This document shows positions 18,520-27,223 of a stretch of DNA of 64,000 nt, piece after piece (the stretch's first letter is position 1; every line of letters begins with the position of its first letter). The DNA is from a bacterium (GTDB lineage: Bacteria > Cyanobacteriota > Vampirovibrionia > Gastranaerophilales > Gastranaerophilaceae), in the NCBI GenBank assembly GCA_017470815.1, contig JAFUXT010000003.1, positions 1-64,000 on the forward strand, read 5' to 3'. Both the position numbers and the translations under genes were made by a program. The notes beneath the pieces are model-generated. The model was not told where the DNA came from. It saw nothing but the letters and a program-made list of their open reading frames with translations, and did not search any database.

Positions 18520-19165
18520 GAACAGTTTGATTTCTTCCTGAATTTTTTGCCTTGTAAAGTGCGTTGTCTGCTTTTTCTATAAGTTCTTCTTTCGTTTTGA
18601 TGTCCGGAGAATACTGGCATGCGCCAATACTTACCGTTATACTTATGTTTTGATTATTAAAATCAAGTAACATTGTTTCTATTGTTTTTCTAAATCTTTC
18701 AAGCGGTATTATGCATTGATTTATGTCTGTTTCTGTCAGAATCACCATAAATTCTTCTCCGCCTGTACGGTAAACGGTGTCAGTCTGACGAAAAGTTTGT
18801 AATGCGGCTTTTGATACCTGTTTTAAGATATAATCTCCGCATTGATGTCCGTAGGTGTCATTAACATGCTTAAAATGGTCAATATCAAACATTACAAGGG
18901 TTAAGTTGTTTTTATATCTTTGCGCTCTTAAAAATTCTTTGTTAAATTCATTGTCAAAACAGCGTCTGTTTGGAAGTTCTGTCAGTTCATCTGTCAAAGA
19001 CAGGTATTTTGTTCTTGAATACATGTAATTTATCTGCTTAATAACTTCCATTTTGTTTTCTTCGGGAACATCAAAAGTTTTAATAATATTTTCAATATTA
19101 TGCTGAATACTGTCTAATAAATCATCAGGAATATTAAACGAATCTTGCTCCAAATCTTCAACCAT
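18503..19165 (-). CDS. Diguanylate cyclase (GGDEF domain)
   Basis: 220 residues. A short helical N-terminal part (~60 residues) precedes a GGDEF domain with MFDIDHFKHVNDTYGH, the active-site motif GGEEF and a conserved C-terminal ADNALYKAKNSGRN. An inhibitory I-site, RQTD, lies five residues before GGEEF, so product feedback is likely. It makes cyclic di-GMP from two GTP. No sensor or membrane domain is attached, so the enzyme is cytoplasmic and its input signal is unknown. GAGGAG precedes the ATG. Confidence 0.93.
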   Translation of the reverse strand: MVEDLEQDSFNIPDDLLDSIQHNIENIIKTFDVPEENKMEVIKQINYMYSRTKYLSLTDELTELPNRRCFDNEFNKEFLRAQRYKNNLTLVMFDIDHFKHVNDTYGHQCGDYILKQVSKAALQTFRQTDTVYRTGGEEFMVILTETDINQCIIPLERFRKTIETMLLDFNNQNISITVSIGACQYSPDIKTKEELIEKADNALYKAKNSGRNQTVLNTCL

Positions 19166-19282
19166 AACGCTCCTCTTATTCTAATTTTAACATAAATTCT
19201 AATCTTCTAACAATTATTTAATCGTCATGAAAAAGAAAAACTTTAATATATTTATTAAATAATTTACAAATCTACATGAAAT

Positions 19283-20773
19283 TTATTTTTCGTGGATAAT
19301 TGTAATTCTGCCGTCATCAACGATTTGTACGGGTTCTTTTGAGGTTTTAAGTACATTTGCAACGCTTATTGCAGAATCTATGCCTGTTTTTTCTATAATC
19401 TGCTGCGGTTTATCAAGCATTTTGAACTTGTCGTTTCCCTGTGCGCAATAATCATTTATAACTGTTGTGTAAAATTTGTCATATCTTGGGTTATTCACAT
19501 CTATCGGGCTTTCTTTCCCGTTTTTGTCAACAAATGTCAAAGATAGCAGTTTGCCCTTATCGTTAAGTGTATATTTTAAGCCTGATGCGTAAAACATTCC
19601 GGGTTTGTGTGAATGAGAATTGAATGAGTTTTCGCAGGCAAATTTCAGCGCATCAACAATATCTTTTTCGCTGTATCTAATCTTGTATAATTCATTTTTA
19701 AACGGTAAAATATCGTTTAAAATTCTGTCATCCACCTCACCTTTTTCAAAATACCCTCTCATATTGGCAGACTGAATAAGTGCAATGTCACAGCCGGAAT
19801 CTTTTCTCATACAGTCTGCTATGAAATATCCGTGCGGGTTAGGACTTATTAAAAGGTCTTTTGGTTCGGGCGGAGCAGATTTTATTTCTCCGTATACCTT
19901 ATTGTTTTTAAACAACTTGTTGAAAATATATTCAACTGCCATATTGCGGTGAAAATCTTTTGTGTATCCGATATTATTCTGAACTTTTTTAATTATTCCG
20001 TTTTTATCAAATTTAAGATTTAAAATTCCGAAATTTTTACCGTCTTTGCCTGCCTGAGTAATTATGACAGGTTCTCCGTCTTTGTTATATAAAAGATTTT
20101 CGCCCTCTTTAACGCTTTTTATAAGGTCATGCGAATGACCGCCTAAAATTACATCCAATCCTGAGGTTTGCGTTGCAACAAATTTTTCAAAGGTGTTGCC
20201 AAGATGGGACAGTAGAATAATTTTATTTATCCCTTGTGCTTTTAATTTATCTATTTCAAGTTGAATATCTTTAACCGTTTGTTCAGCATTATCAACGGTA
20301 AAATCACGGTGCAGTGAACCGCATTTTGTTCGGGTAAACAAATCAACCGGTGTTGAGCCGATTATGCCGTATTTGTGACCGTTTACTTCTTCCACAACAG
20401 AAGATTTTAAAACACTGCTCCAAGGGTTGCGGGGATTGACTTTTACATTATTTGAAAGCAGATTAAATTTTGCATATTTTAAAACTTTGTCTTGATTTGT
20501 TTGCAGGTCATGCTCATGATTTCCGACGGCACTTGCTCTTATGCCGATAAAATTTTCAAATAGCACTGCGGCTTTATTTATGGTAATGTCTTCACCAACC
20601 ATAATGTCGCCTGAAGATAATTTTAAGATGTCGGTATCTTTTTTGTTTTTATTATTGGCATCAAAGGTATTGGAAGCACTTTGTGTACGTTCCATATTGA
20701 TAGATTTGCCGTGGTAATCGTTTATATAAAAAATACTTGTCTTGATATTTCCCGTTGAAATCGGACTAATCAT
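19283..20773 (-). CDS. 5'-nucleotidase / UshA-like metallophosphoesterase
   Basis: 496 residues. The calcineurin-like metal motifs occur in order: NDYHG (D19, H21), SSGD, GNHEHD, LLSHLG and GGHSHD. A 5'-nucleotidase C-terminal domain follows (LIQSANMRG, ILNDILPFKN, ASGLKYTLND). Family members hydrolyse nucleotides, UDP-sugars or 2',3'-cyclic nucleotides. Unlike periplasmic UshA, the N-terminus shows no signal peptide: the metal motif starts at residue 18. Either it works in the cytoplasm or is exported by a non-Sec route. AAAGG supports the start. Confidence 0.88.
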   Translation of the reverse strand: MISPISTGNIKTSIFYINDYHGKSINMERTQSASNTFDANNKNKKDTDILKLSSGDIMVGEDITINKAAVLFENFIGIRASAVGNHEHDLQTNQDKVLKYAKFNLLSNNVKVNPRNPWSSVLKSSVVEEVNGHKYGIIGSTPVDLFTRTKCGSLHRDFTVDNAEQTVKDIQLEIDKLKAQGINKIILLSHLGNTFEKFVATQTSGLDVILGGHSHDLIKSVKEGENLLYNKDGEPVIITQAGKDGKNFGILNLKFDKNGIIKKVQNNIGYTKDFHRNMAVEYIFNKLFKNNKVYGEIKSAPPEPKDLLISPNPHGYFIADCMRKDSGCDIALIQSANMRGYFEKGEVDDRILNDILPFKNELYKIRYSEKDIVDALKFACENSFNSHSHKPGMFYASGLKYTLNDKGKLLSLTFVDKNGKESPIDVNNPRYDKFYTTVINDYCAQGNDKFKMLDKPQQIIEKTGIDSAISVANVLKTSKEPVQIVDDGRITIIHEK

Positions 20774-20846
20774 AATTTTGCCTTTTTAATATAAAATCAC
20801 ATCAAGCAAAAATTTGTCCTCTTATATATATTTTTTTTTACATATT

Positions 20847-21077
20847 TTAAAATTTCATTGTTTGCACTTGCCAATATTTTGACAGTTCATCATAGATTTC
20901 ATTTACTTTTGAAATAACTTCAATGAGTATAATTCCGTAGTTATTGCATTTGTATTCACCGAGGGGGTGTAATCCGATACGGGTTTGAATTTCACATCCG
21001 TAGAGGGTTAAAATTTCCTGTAATTTAATCGCATCAGAGTCTCTGTTTTCAAGTTTTATACCGATAATTGTTGTCAT
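20847..21077 (-). CDS. TM1266-like ACT-fold regulator
   Basis: 76 residues. The pattern IIGIKLENRDSDAIKLQEI, then GCEIQTRIGLH, then YGIILIEVISKVNEIYDEL matches the TM1266 family, described as putative iron-only hydrogenase system regulators with an ACT/NikR-like ferredoxin fold. Members usually sit near [FeFe]-hydrogenase maturation genes; none is visible here. The role is inferred only from the resemblance. It is a single gene with a repeat-rich 326-bp upstream region. Confidence 0.65.
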   Translation of the reverse strand: MTTIIGIKLENRDSDAIKLQEILTLYGCEIQTRIGLHPLGEYKCNNYGIILIEVISKVNEIYDELSKYWQVQTMKF

Positions 21078-21177
21078 AGTTTAATTATTACTTTAATGCC
21101 GGAAAATTAAAATTATACAGTCAGGTAGAAACTCGGCTAAATACACAAAACATATTATCGGTATATAAATATAATAA

Positions 21178-21233
21178 GTAAGTTGGGCTTTCAGCCCAAC
21201 AAAATAAATGTTGGGGTAGAAACCCCAACTTAC
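21178..21233. repeat. Interspersed double-hairpin repeat R1, copy 2
   Basis: GTAA, hairpin GTTGGGC..GCCCAAC, a 9-base A/T linker, hairpin GTTGGGG..CCCCAAC, then TTAC. Same structure as the copies at 14134 and 27645. Confidence 0.85.
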
Positions 21234-21403
21234 AATATCTTATGCAATGCCGTCAGGCATTGCAGTGAAATAGCGTATTTTCTCTTTCTTGGTTCATTCT
21301 TTCTCTTTTCATCGCAAGAAAAGAGAAAGAATGAACAGGTAAAAATTATCAATCTCTCAATTACTACCGATAATATGTTTTATGTACTTTGTTTTTAATA
21401 TTA
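21234..21403. other. Non-coding stretch with two perfect hairpins
   Basis: One palindrome TGCAATGCC-GTCA-type-GGCATTGCA lies at 21243-21264. A second has perfect 19-bp arms, GTTCATTCTTTCTCTTTTC (21292-21310) and its complement (21318-21336), with a 7-base loop ATCGCAA. I see no gene. With repeat R1 these fill the 326-bp gap between two minus-strand genes. Confidence 0.7.
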
Positions 21404-21775
21404 TCAATTCAAAATCCCTGCGGTTTCGTTATACATAATCATGTTAAAATCCGAGACAGTCAGATGCGGATTACTTTTCATAAACTTTTTAACATCAAAT
21501 TTGCTTTTGTATTTATCAAGTTTTTCAAGAATTTTCGGTTCATTTTCATGTTCATTTTTTCTTTTGGTTATAAATTCGTTTAGCAGATAAATAACATCGT
21601 CTTCAGTCAATTCAGGTCTTTGGCTGATTGAAACTTCGTCATTGTCATCTTCATCAAGTAATCTGCGTTCATCTTCATCTTTTTGATGCTGGTTTTGACG
21701 TTTGTTTTCCTGCCCTGTTGAAACTGCCGATTCTATTTTTTGATTGAACGGATTCCCGTTTACAAAATTGAACAT
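21404..21775 (-). CDS. Small acidic, Gln/Asp-rich protein, unknown
   Basis: 123 residues from MFNFVNGNPFNQK. AAAGGACA precedes this ATG; an upstream in-frame ATG at 21808 lies inside a terminator hairpin and is rejected. The middle is highly charged and probably disordered (QHQKDEDERRLLDEDDNDEV). The C-terminal half (LTEDDVIYLLNEFITKRK, KFDVKKFMKSNPHLTVSDFNMI) looks like a compact helical domain. No family recognised. Confidence 0.6.
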   Translation of the reverse strand: MFNFVNGNPFNQKIESAVSTGQENKRQNQHQKDEDERRLLDEDDNDEVSISQRPELTEDDVIYLLNEFITKRKNEHENEPKILEKLDKYKSKFDVKKFMKSNPHLTVSDFNMIMYNETAGILN

Positions 21776-21793
21776 AGTTTTGTCCTTTATGTT

Positions 21794-21826
21794 AAAAAGT
21801 ACCGACAAAAATATCGGTACTTTTTT
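21794..21826 (-). terminator. Rho-independent terminator of the 26573-21866 operon
   Basis: AAAAAGTACCGA / TCGGTACTTTTT arms with an 8-base loop, 40 bases after the last gene of the operon. T-runs on both strands make it potentially bidirectional. Confidence 0.8.
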
Positions 21827-21865
21827 GTGTTTTCTTTAATTTATCAACTGTTTAGTGTAGTAATA

Positions 21866-22705
21866 TTAAATTGAATAATAATAATCTCTTAAAATTTTTG
21901 TATCTGTTTCAATATTCGGACTTTCGCAGACTAAAGCACCTTTTACTCCAAAAGATTTTAATGCTTTGAGCAGGTCTTTGTAATTCATATCGGATTCTTC
22001 AAGTATGAGGTGCCGTTTTTCCCCTTTGGAGGTGTAATCAATTCCTGCAAGATGTGCATGGAAATTATCTATCGCTCTTTGTCCGAGTTCTTTTGAAATT
22101 CTGTCTAAAATCAGGCAAAATTCATCGTAAGTGTTGTATTCTCCTGCGGTTCTGGCATGTACATGTGAAAAATCAACGCATGGCAATACCTGTTCAAATT
22201 CTTTTGAAAGTCTGATAATTTCTTCATAATCGCCCCATTGAGTCGCTTTGCCTGTTGTTTCAGGTCTAATCCATACATCAATTTTTTCTTTTTCAAGTGT
22301 TTCAATAATTTTTGCAGTTTGTTTTTTAACCTGCTGATAAACTGTTTCTTTTTCTCCTCCCATATAAAATGCGGCATGGTAGGTTATACTGTAACCGCCA
22401 AAATCGTTTGCAGCCTGAGCAGTTTCAATAATTCTTTGTACGCTTGCTTCAACTTTTTCGTCTTCTTTGGAATTAAGATTAATATAAAAAGGTCCGTGTG
22501 AAGTTAAGATAAAGCCTTGTTCCTGAGAAATTTGTTTAAGATATTTTCTTGTATCGTCAGACATTCTGACACCATGCACAAATTCGACCTCAAGTCCGTC
22601 AAGTTCCATATCTTTCAGAATTTCAAACGCTGACGGATACCCTCTTTTGTCTGTCTGCAAAGGCATACCTGCCGTTAAAAAATGTAGTTTATCGGGTTTT
22701 ATCAT
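21866..22705 (-). CDS. Endonuclease IV-like TIM-barrel protein
   Basis: 279 residues, the size of Nfo. Metal-ligand segments of the xylose-isomerase-like/AP endonuclease 2 fold are present: TSHGPFY, YHAAFY, RPETTG, CVDFSHVHAR, NFHAHLAG, and CESP near the end. Endonuclease IV cleaves the backbone at abasic sites using three zinc ions. The sequence diverges enough from classical Nfo that a sugar isomerase-like role is possible. It is last in a five-gene unit, starting 2 bp after the stop of the previous gene. Confidence 0.75.
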   Translation of the reverse strand: MIKPDKLHFLTAGMPLQTDKRGYPSAFEILKDMELDGLEVEFVHGVRMSDDTRKYLKQISQEQGFILTSHGPFYINLNSKEDEKVEASVQRIIETAQAANDFGGYSITYHAAFYMGGEKETVYQQVKKQTAKIIETLEKEKIDVWIRPETTGKATQWGDYEEIIRLSKEFEQVLPCVDFSHVHARTAGEYNTYDEFCLILDRISKELGQRAIDNFHAHLAGIDYTSKGEKRHLILEESDMNYKDLLKALKSFGVKGALVCESPNIETDTKILRDYYYSI

Positions 22706-22706
22706 T

Positions 22707-23105
22707 TTATACTTTCACTTTCATTAAATCTTCCAAAATGTCGCAGGCGTCAGATACAAATTTTGTGCAATGATTTTTTCTTTCGCTTCCGCTGAAACCT
22801 GCCGATAATATTCTGCAGCAAGTTACTTTGTTGCGCTTTTTAAATTCTTCCAAAAATTCACTTGCTTTTTCTCTTGCACTGATTGTGTTTCCGAATTTGT
22901 TTCCTCTGCCAAACAGATAGCCAAGTACAAGTTGAGAACCTGTTACGCTTCCGCAGGCGCAACCTGACGACATGCCGCCTGAAAATGTAGTTGCACAAGG
23001 CAAAAGGTTTTCTTCACAAATTCCTTCGTCTATGCAGGCTTTAACTATGCACTCCGAACAAGAATATCCGTTCATAAAATATTGTATTGCTCTGTCTTTT
23101 ATCAT
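22707..23105 (-). CDS. C_GCAxxG_C_C family redox protein
   Basis: 132 residues. The family signature is visible: a Cys pair in YSCSEC, then FSGGMSSGCACGSVTG (the GCAxxG core), and later CC (KVTCCRILS) and a C-terminal Cys. Members are putative redox or metal-binding proteins common in anaerobes; the biochemical function is not established. It lies between the lipoprotein gene and the endonuclease IV-like gene with 1-2 bp gaps, so all are probably cotranscribed and may be translationally coupled. Confidence 0.85.
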   Translation of the reverse strand: MIKDRAIQYFMNGYSCSECIVKACIDEGICEENLLPCATTFSGGMSSGCACGSVTGSQLVLGYLFGRGNKFGNTISAREKASEFLEEFKKRNKVTCCRILSAGFSGSERKNHCTKFVSDACDILEDLMKVKV

Positions 23106-23106
23106 T

Positions 23107-23532
23107 TTAGTTCCTTATATAAAAATGATTTGTCGTTAAAAGTTTTGTCGGCTCATCTTTTGAATAAGCCCTCATTTCATAAGCACCGGCAGAATGAAAC
23201 ACAAAGTAATCCGTGTAATAAAAAACTTGTTCATCCCGAACTTTAACTTGTTTTCCCCAAACAGTTTCATAGCCGAGTCTTTCGTCTTTACCCATTTTCA
23301 TTACCTGCAATAACAGACGCTTTGTTTTCACGGTCTTAGGTGTTGTAACAAGGTAATATATTTTTTCTCCCGGTTTAAAAACATTTGTGGTTGCACTCAT
23401 GGATTCTTCGCTGAAAGGGTATTTGTTGAAAAGAATATACGCTTCTTTTTCGCATGCTGTTGTAAATATCATCACAAACAACAACACGAACAATCCCAAA
23501 AACTTATGTAAAGAACTTATTGCCTTGTTCAC
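23107..23532 (-). CDS. Putative lipoprotein, unknown function
   Basis: 141 residues. The N-terminal segment FLGLFVLLFVMIFTTAC ends in a TTAC lipobox (Cys27). The mature part is beta-strand rich: KPGEKIYYLVTTPK, RLLLQVMKMG, FYYTDYFVFHSAGAYEMRAY. This suggests an immunoglobulin-like sandwich, as in extracytoplasmic ligand-binding or chaperone-like domains. It follows the TPR gene by 21 bp. Confidence 0.65.
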   Translation of the reverse strand: MNKAISSLHKFLGLFVLLFVMIFTTACEKEAYILFNKYPFSEESMSATTNVFKPGEKIYYLVTTPKTVKTKRLLLQVMKMGKDERLGYETVWGKQVKVRDEQVFYYTDYFVFHSAGAYEMRAYSKDEPTKLLTTNHFYIRN

Positions 23533-23553
23533 TTATTACCCTACTGCCTTTTA

Positions 23554-25650
23554 TTACTGTAACTTTTTAATCATTTCTTCAACGGTATTTTTTAAATCTT
23601 TATCATTGTTATGTTTGATAAATGTTTTATAATTCTTTACGGCATCTGATTTTTTACCCTGATGCTCAAAAGCCATTCCAAGTGCATAGTATGCATAGCC
23701 GGAATTGTAATCAGGGTCAATTTCTATGACCTTTTCAAAACTCTTTTGAGATTCAATCAGATTATTTTCATTCGCATAAGCAAGTCCCAAATTAAACCAG
23801 CCGTCTGTGTATTCAGGATTAACAATAATTGATTTCTGATAGAAATTAATCGCTTTTGTATTATCCTCTTTCATTTTGTATATGTTGCCGATTTTTAGTA
23901 GTGTAACTTCATCATTCGGGACAAGTTGCAAGGCATCCTGATAATTTTTTATTGCTGCATCGTATTTATTTTCTTTGTAATTTTTATCCCCTTGAGTAAT
24001 AAAATCTTTACTTTTCTTTATTGCCACATCAGACGTCGCAAGTTTTGGTGAAGTTTGAGCAGGTTTTGATTTTTCAGTTTCTTTTGTAGTTTCCTGCGGA
24101 GTATTTACACTTAAATTTATTGATGGCAACTCGGATGTTTTGTCTGAAGATTTAACTTCAACTTTTGTACTGTATAAATCCGAAATAAATTCGCTATATT
24201 CTGCCGAATAAGCCGTTTTTTCAGGGTCTATTGATATTGCCTTTTCATAATTTTCAGCGGCTTTTGAGTTGTCGCCGTCTTTTCTGTATGCTTTGGCAAG
24301 ACCGTAATAAACATAACCATCCGTGTATCCGCCTTTAATTGCGTCTTTAAAATATGTTATGGCATCTTTTGAATTCCCTGCTTCAACAAGTTCATGCCCT
24401 CTTGAAACAAGTGCATCATTAAGGTTGGTTTTGATAACCTTTTCATTTTTCTCTGAGAGGAGTTCTTTATAAATAGAAATGGCATCTTCATATTTGTTTA
24501 GGGCATGCAAAGCAAGAGCCTTGTTAAATCTGATATTAAAATCTTTTGGCTCAACTGCCAAAACTTCCTCGTAATATTTTAATGCCGTTTGGTAATCCTT
24601 TTTGTTATGATAGCAGTTTGCAATATCTTTTTTATAATTAATGTTTTTATCATCTTTTGATATTGCAATTAAATAATTTTCGATAGCCTTATCATAATTT
24701 TGAAGTTTTTTGTAAACTCCTGCTATATTGCCGTAACCTTTAACATCATCAGGGAATGCTTTGATATACATATTATATTGCACTACTGCCTCTGTATTCT
24801 TGTCCATATCTGCAAGCAGATTTGCATAATCAAGCCTTACGGTGTTTAGATTTGGCATATTTTTAAGAACAATTTGATATTGTTCATAAGACATTTCATT
24901 TTTCCCCAAATCCTGATAAGCCTGCGCTAAACCAAGGTGTGCGGAATCATTTTCAGCATCAATTTCAATTGCTTTTTCAAGGAATTTTGCCGCTTTTTCA
25001 GAATCATTGTTGTTTAAAAGAGCAATCCCGTACTCGTAATTATGCTTGAAATTGTCCGGATTTTTTTCATATAATTTGCTGTATTGTGTTTCAGCGTTTT
25101 GGTAATCCTTTATTGCAAGGTAAGAGCCGGCAAGATTTTCTCTTGCTTCAAGGTGCCCTGAATATGTTTCTAAAAATGAGTTGTAATCCTTAATTGCTTC
25201 TTTGTAATTTTTTAATTGGTAATTTACATTCCCTAAATTGAAATAGTTATATTTGTATTCAGGAAAAAGGTCTAAAGCCTTTTGGTATGCATTAAGAGCA
25301 TCTTTATATTTCCCTTGATTTTCGTAAATACTTCCGATACTTATATAGATAAAAGCATCTTCAGGGTTGATTTTTATTACTTTGTTGTAATTTTCAAGTG
25401 CTTTGTCAAACTCGTCAATTTCAGAATAAATTCCTGCGAGTTTGGTGTAAAGCATTGCATCACCGCCTGAAATTGCAATAGCCTGTTCAAGTTTTGCAAT
25501 GGCTTCTTTTAAATCTTGTTGATGTTCCGCACTGCAAGCCTGCTGATATAATGAACTCGCTTCAGGTGACATATAACAATATGCAGGAACACCTCCCATA
25601 CACAAACCCGATACCAAAAAAGCCGTTAATAAATTTTTTCTTATATCCAT
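23554..25650 (-). CDS. Exported tetratricopeptide-repeat protein
   Basis: 698 residues. A signal peptide-like start (AFLVSGLCMGGVPAYC) could also be a lipidation site at Cys or a short anchor. About 15 TPR units of ~34 residues follow, most with the W/Y-LG-Y-A-F-A-P pattern, such as AFIYISIGSIYENQGKYKDAL. A low-complexity Ser/Thr/Lys linker (~residues 505-545) splits the array in two. TPR arrays are protein-binding scaffolds, often in envelope assemblies. The AcsE-like gene lies 11 bp upstream and the lipoprotein gene 21 bp downstream. Confidence 0.88.
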   Translation of the reverse strand: MDIRKNLLTAFLVSGLCMGGVPAYCYMSPEASSLYQQACSAEHQQDLKEAIAKLEQAIAISGGDAMLYTKLAGIYSEIDEFDKALENYNKVIKINPEDAFIYISIGSIYENQGKYKDALNAYQKALDLFPEYKYNYFNLGNVNYQLKNYKEAIKDYNSFLETYSGHLEARENLAGSYLAIKDYQNAETQYSKLYEKNPDNFKHNYEYGIALLNNNDSEKAAKFLEKAIEIDAENDSAHLGLAQAYQDLGKNEMSYEQYQIVLKNMPNLNTVRLDYANLLADMDKNTEAVVQYNMYIKAFPDDVKGYGNIAGVYKKLQNYDKAIENYLIAISKDDKNINYKKDIANCYHNKKDYQTALKYYEEVLAVEPKDFNIRFNKALALHALNKYEDAISIYKELLSEKNEKVIKTNLNDALVSRGHELVEAGNSKDAITYFKDAIKGGYTDGYVYYGLAKAYRKDGDNSKAAENYEKAISIDPEKTAYSAEYSEFISDLYSTKVEVKSSDKTSELPSINLSVNTPQETTKETEKSKPAQTSPKLATSDVAIKKSKDFITQGDKNYKENKYDAAIKNYQDALQLVPNDEVTLLKIGNIYKMKEDNTKAINFYQKSIIVNPEYTDGWFNLGLAYANENNLIESQKSFEKVIEIDPDYNSGYAYYALGMAFEHQGKKSDAVKNYKTFIKHNNDKDLKNTVEEMIKKLQ

Positions 25651-25661
25651 TTTTTCACACT

Positions 25662-26573
25662 CTATAACTGCGTATAACTGTTAGAAAATATTTCTTTTCC
25701 CGTCAGAATTCTGACTGTTTTAATGATGTTTGAATGCTCGGAATTATTTTTGTTATATCCGATATCATCAACATCTCCAAAACATTGTACCATATTTGCA
25801 ATATTTGTGTATAATTTATCAACATCATTTTGCGGATTGTTACATTCAAGCATGCGCATTATCCTGATGAGTTCTTCGTCCTTTGCATCAATAATGGCAC
25901 CATCAAGTCCCGCTCCAAAAAGCATTACCGCAAAAGTTCTGTTTACAAGTCTGCGCAGGTTCGAGGGCATGCCGTTTGAAATATTTGAGAGTCCGACAAC
26001 CGTATTTACCTTTGGCTCAAAACTCTCTTTAATCATCTGTATTGTGCTGACAACTTCCTTTGCTTGACTTTGTTCGACATTCAAAGGCAAAATTAACGGA
26101 TCAAAAAAGATTTTTTCAGAGCCAATTCCTTTTTCCATACATTTTTCATAAATTTTGAATATCAATTCCATTCTTCCGTCTGCATCTTTAGGTATTCCTG
26201 TTTCTTTTGACATTCCAAGCGCAATAAGGTTGCAGTTATATTTTTTCGCCAAATCCGTCAGTCGTTCAAGTTTATCATCATCGGCATTTGTGCTGTTGAT
26301 AAAACAATTTTCAGGATTTGATACAAGTTTCAAGCCGCTTTCTATTGCGTCAATGTTAGACGAATCAAAAGCGATATTTTCATGTTTTATGAGAGGAACA
26401 AGCCAACTAAAAATCGTGTCAAGTTTTCCTTTTGCCGGACCGACATTTAAATCAATCGCATCACAATTTTGCATAATTTTTACCAAATTTTTTATAAAGT
26501 TTTGGTCCTTATTCTCTAATGCCGAGCGAACGCTCTTTGAGATTATATGTATATTTTCGCCAATTAATTTCAT
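25662..26573 (-). CDS. Pterin-binding methyltransferase (AcsE/MeTr-like)
   Basis: 303 residues. A DHPS-like TIM barrel: GENIHIISKSV at the start, AIDLNVGPAKG, IAFDSSNIDAIESGL, CFINSTNADDD, IFFDPLILPLNVEQ and VVGLSNISNGMP. The order and spacing match methyltetrahydrofolate:corrinoid methyltransferases, which pass the methyl group of methyl-THF to a corrinoid protein. No corrinoid protein or CO dehydrogenase gene is in the window, so a Wood-Ljungdahl role is not shown. It is first gene of the operon. The ATG follows TGG-TATAAT by six T with no ribosome-binding site, suggesting a leaderless mRNA. Confidence 0.82.
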   Translation of the reverse strand: MKLIGENIHIISKSVRSALENKDQNFIKNLVKIMQNCDAIDLNVGPAKGKLDTIFSWLVPLIKHENIAFDSSNIDAIESGLKLVSNPENCFINSTNADDDKLERLTDLAKKYNCNLIALGMSKETGIPKDADGRMELIFKIYEKCMEKGIGSEKIFFDPLILPLNVEQSQAKEVVSTIQMIKESFEPKVNTVVGLSNISNGMPSNLRRLVNRTFAVMLFGAGLDGAIIDAKDEELIRIMRMLECNNPQNDVDKLYTNIANMVQCFGDVDDIGYNKNNSEHSNIIKTVRILTGKEIFSNSYTQL

Positions 26574-26579
26574 AAAAAA

Positions 26580-26588
26580 ATTATACCA
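26580..26588 (-). promoter_or_regulatory. Extended -10 box of the AcsE-like operon
   Basis: Minus-strand TGG-TATAAT, six T, then ATG at 26573. The spacing is identical to that of seven other genes here. Confidence 0.65.
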
Positions 26589-26798
26589 CGAAAAGTCTAA
26601 ATTTTTGTCAAAATTTTATGTTAAAGTGTGAATAATTATAAAAACAAAATATCTTTACAAAATTTTACATTTGAAACCCTTTAATAGTAGCAAAATTTTT
26701 GAATGTCATGTTTTATATCTTTAAAAGGTAGAAACTATATGTTATAATTAATGGCATATAGGGGGTCAGATGACCTAAAATGTGTAAAGGAGTGTTTT

Positions 26799-26957
26799 AT
26801 GGCAACAATAACAACGGAAAAGGAAGTAAAAAAGATTAAATCACCGTTTGCTGATGAATTTGAAGATTACTTAAAACATCAGTGTGCAAAAACAACTTTC
26901 AATGGTACAGAACTTGAATCGTTCTCTTGGTACAAAAAAGTTTTAGGTCTTATGTAA
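26799..26957 (+). CDS. Small protein of 52 residues
   Basis: The ATG at 26799 has AAAGGAG seven bases upstream; a TATAAT box lies near 26743. The product starts MATITTEKEVKKIK and ends SWYKKVLGLM, with an acidic centre (FADEFEDYLKHQC). The leader contains a small inverted repeat, GGTCA-GA-TGACC (26764-26775). A strong terminator follows directly, so this is a monocistronic small gene. Function unknown. Confidence 0.65.
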   Translation: MATITTEKEVKKIKSPFADEFEDYLKHQCAKTTFNGTELESFSWYKKVLGLM

Positions 26958-26963
26958 GAATTT

Positions 26964-26990
26964 AAAGCGGGCTATTGAGTCCGCTTTTTT
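26964..26990 (+). terminator. Rho-independent terminator
   Basis: AAAGCGG / CCGCTTT arms, then six T in total, seven bases after the small gene's stop. Confidence 0.85.
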
Positions 26991-27223
26991 AAGCCTTTGT
27001 ACCGATACCGTTTAAATTTGTGGTTTTTATATCTATTCTCTCTCATAAGTTTTGATATGTGTAGTCGTATGATTTTATTCAGGGTGTTGTGTTTTTGAAT
27101 GACACCCCTGTAGTTGTGAGAATATTATCTTCTCTTTAATTCATTAGTATTATATAAAAGTTAGACTGTAGGCTGCCGTTAATATAAAATTGGTTGACTT
27201 TAGTCAAGCCAACAGGTTGGGAA
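26991..27223. other. Non-coding stretch with a degenerate palindrome
   Basis: No gene seen. At 27191-27213 a GGTTGACTTTAGTCAAGCC palindrome followed by AAC resembles the GTCGGC-type repeats. Confidence 0.5.

Noticed and set aside
21078-21403. Riboswitch upstream of the TM1266-like gene
   Set aside because: The hairpins match dispersed palindromes, and I see no known aptamer signature.
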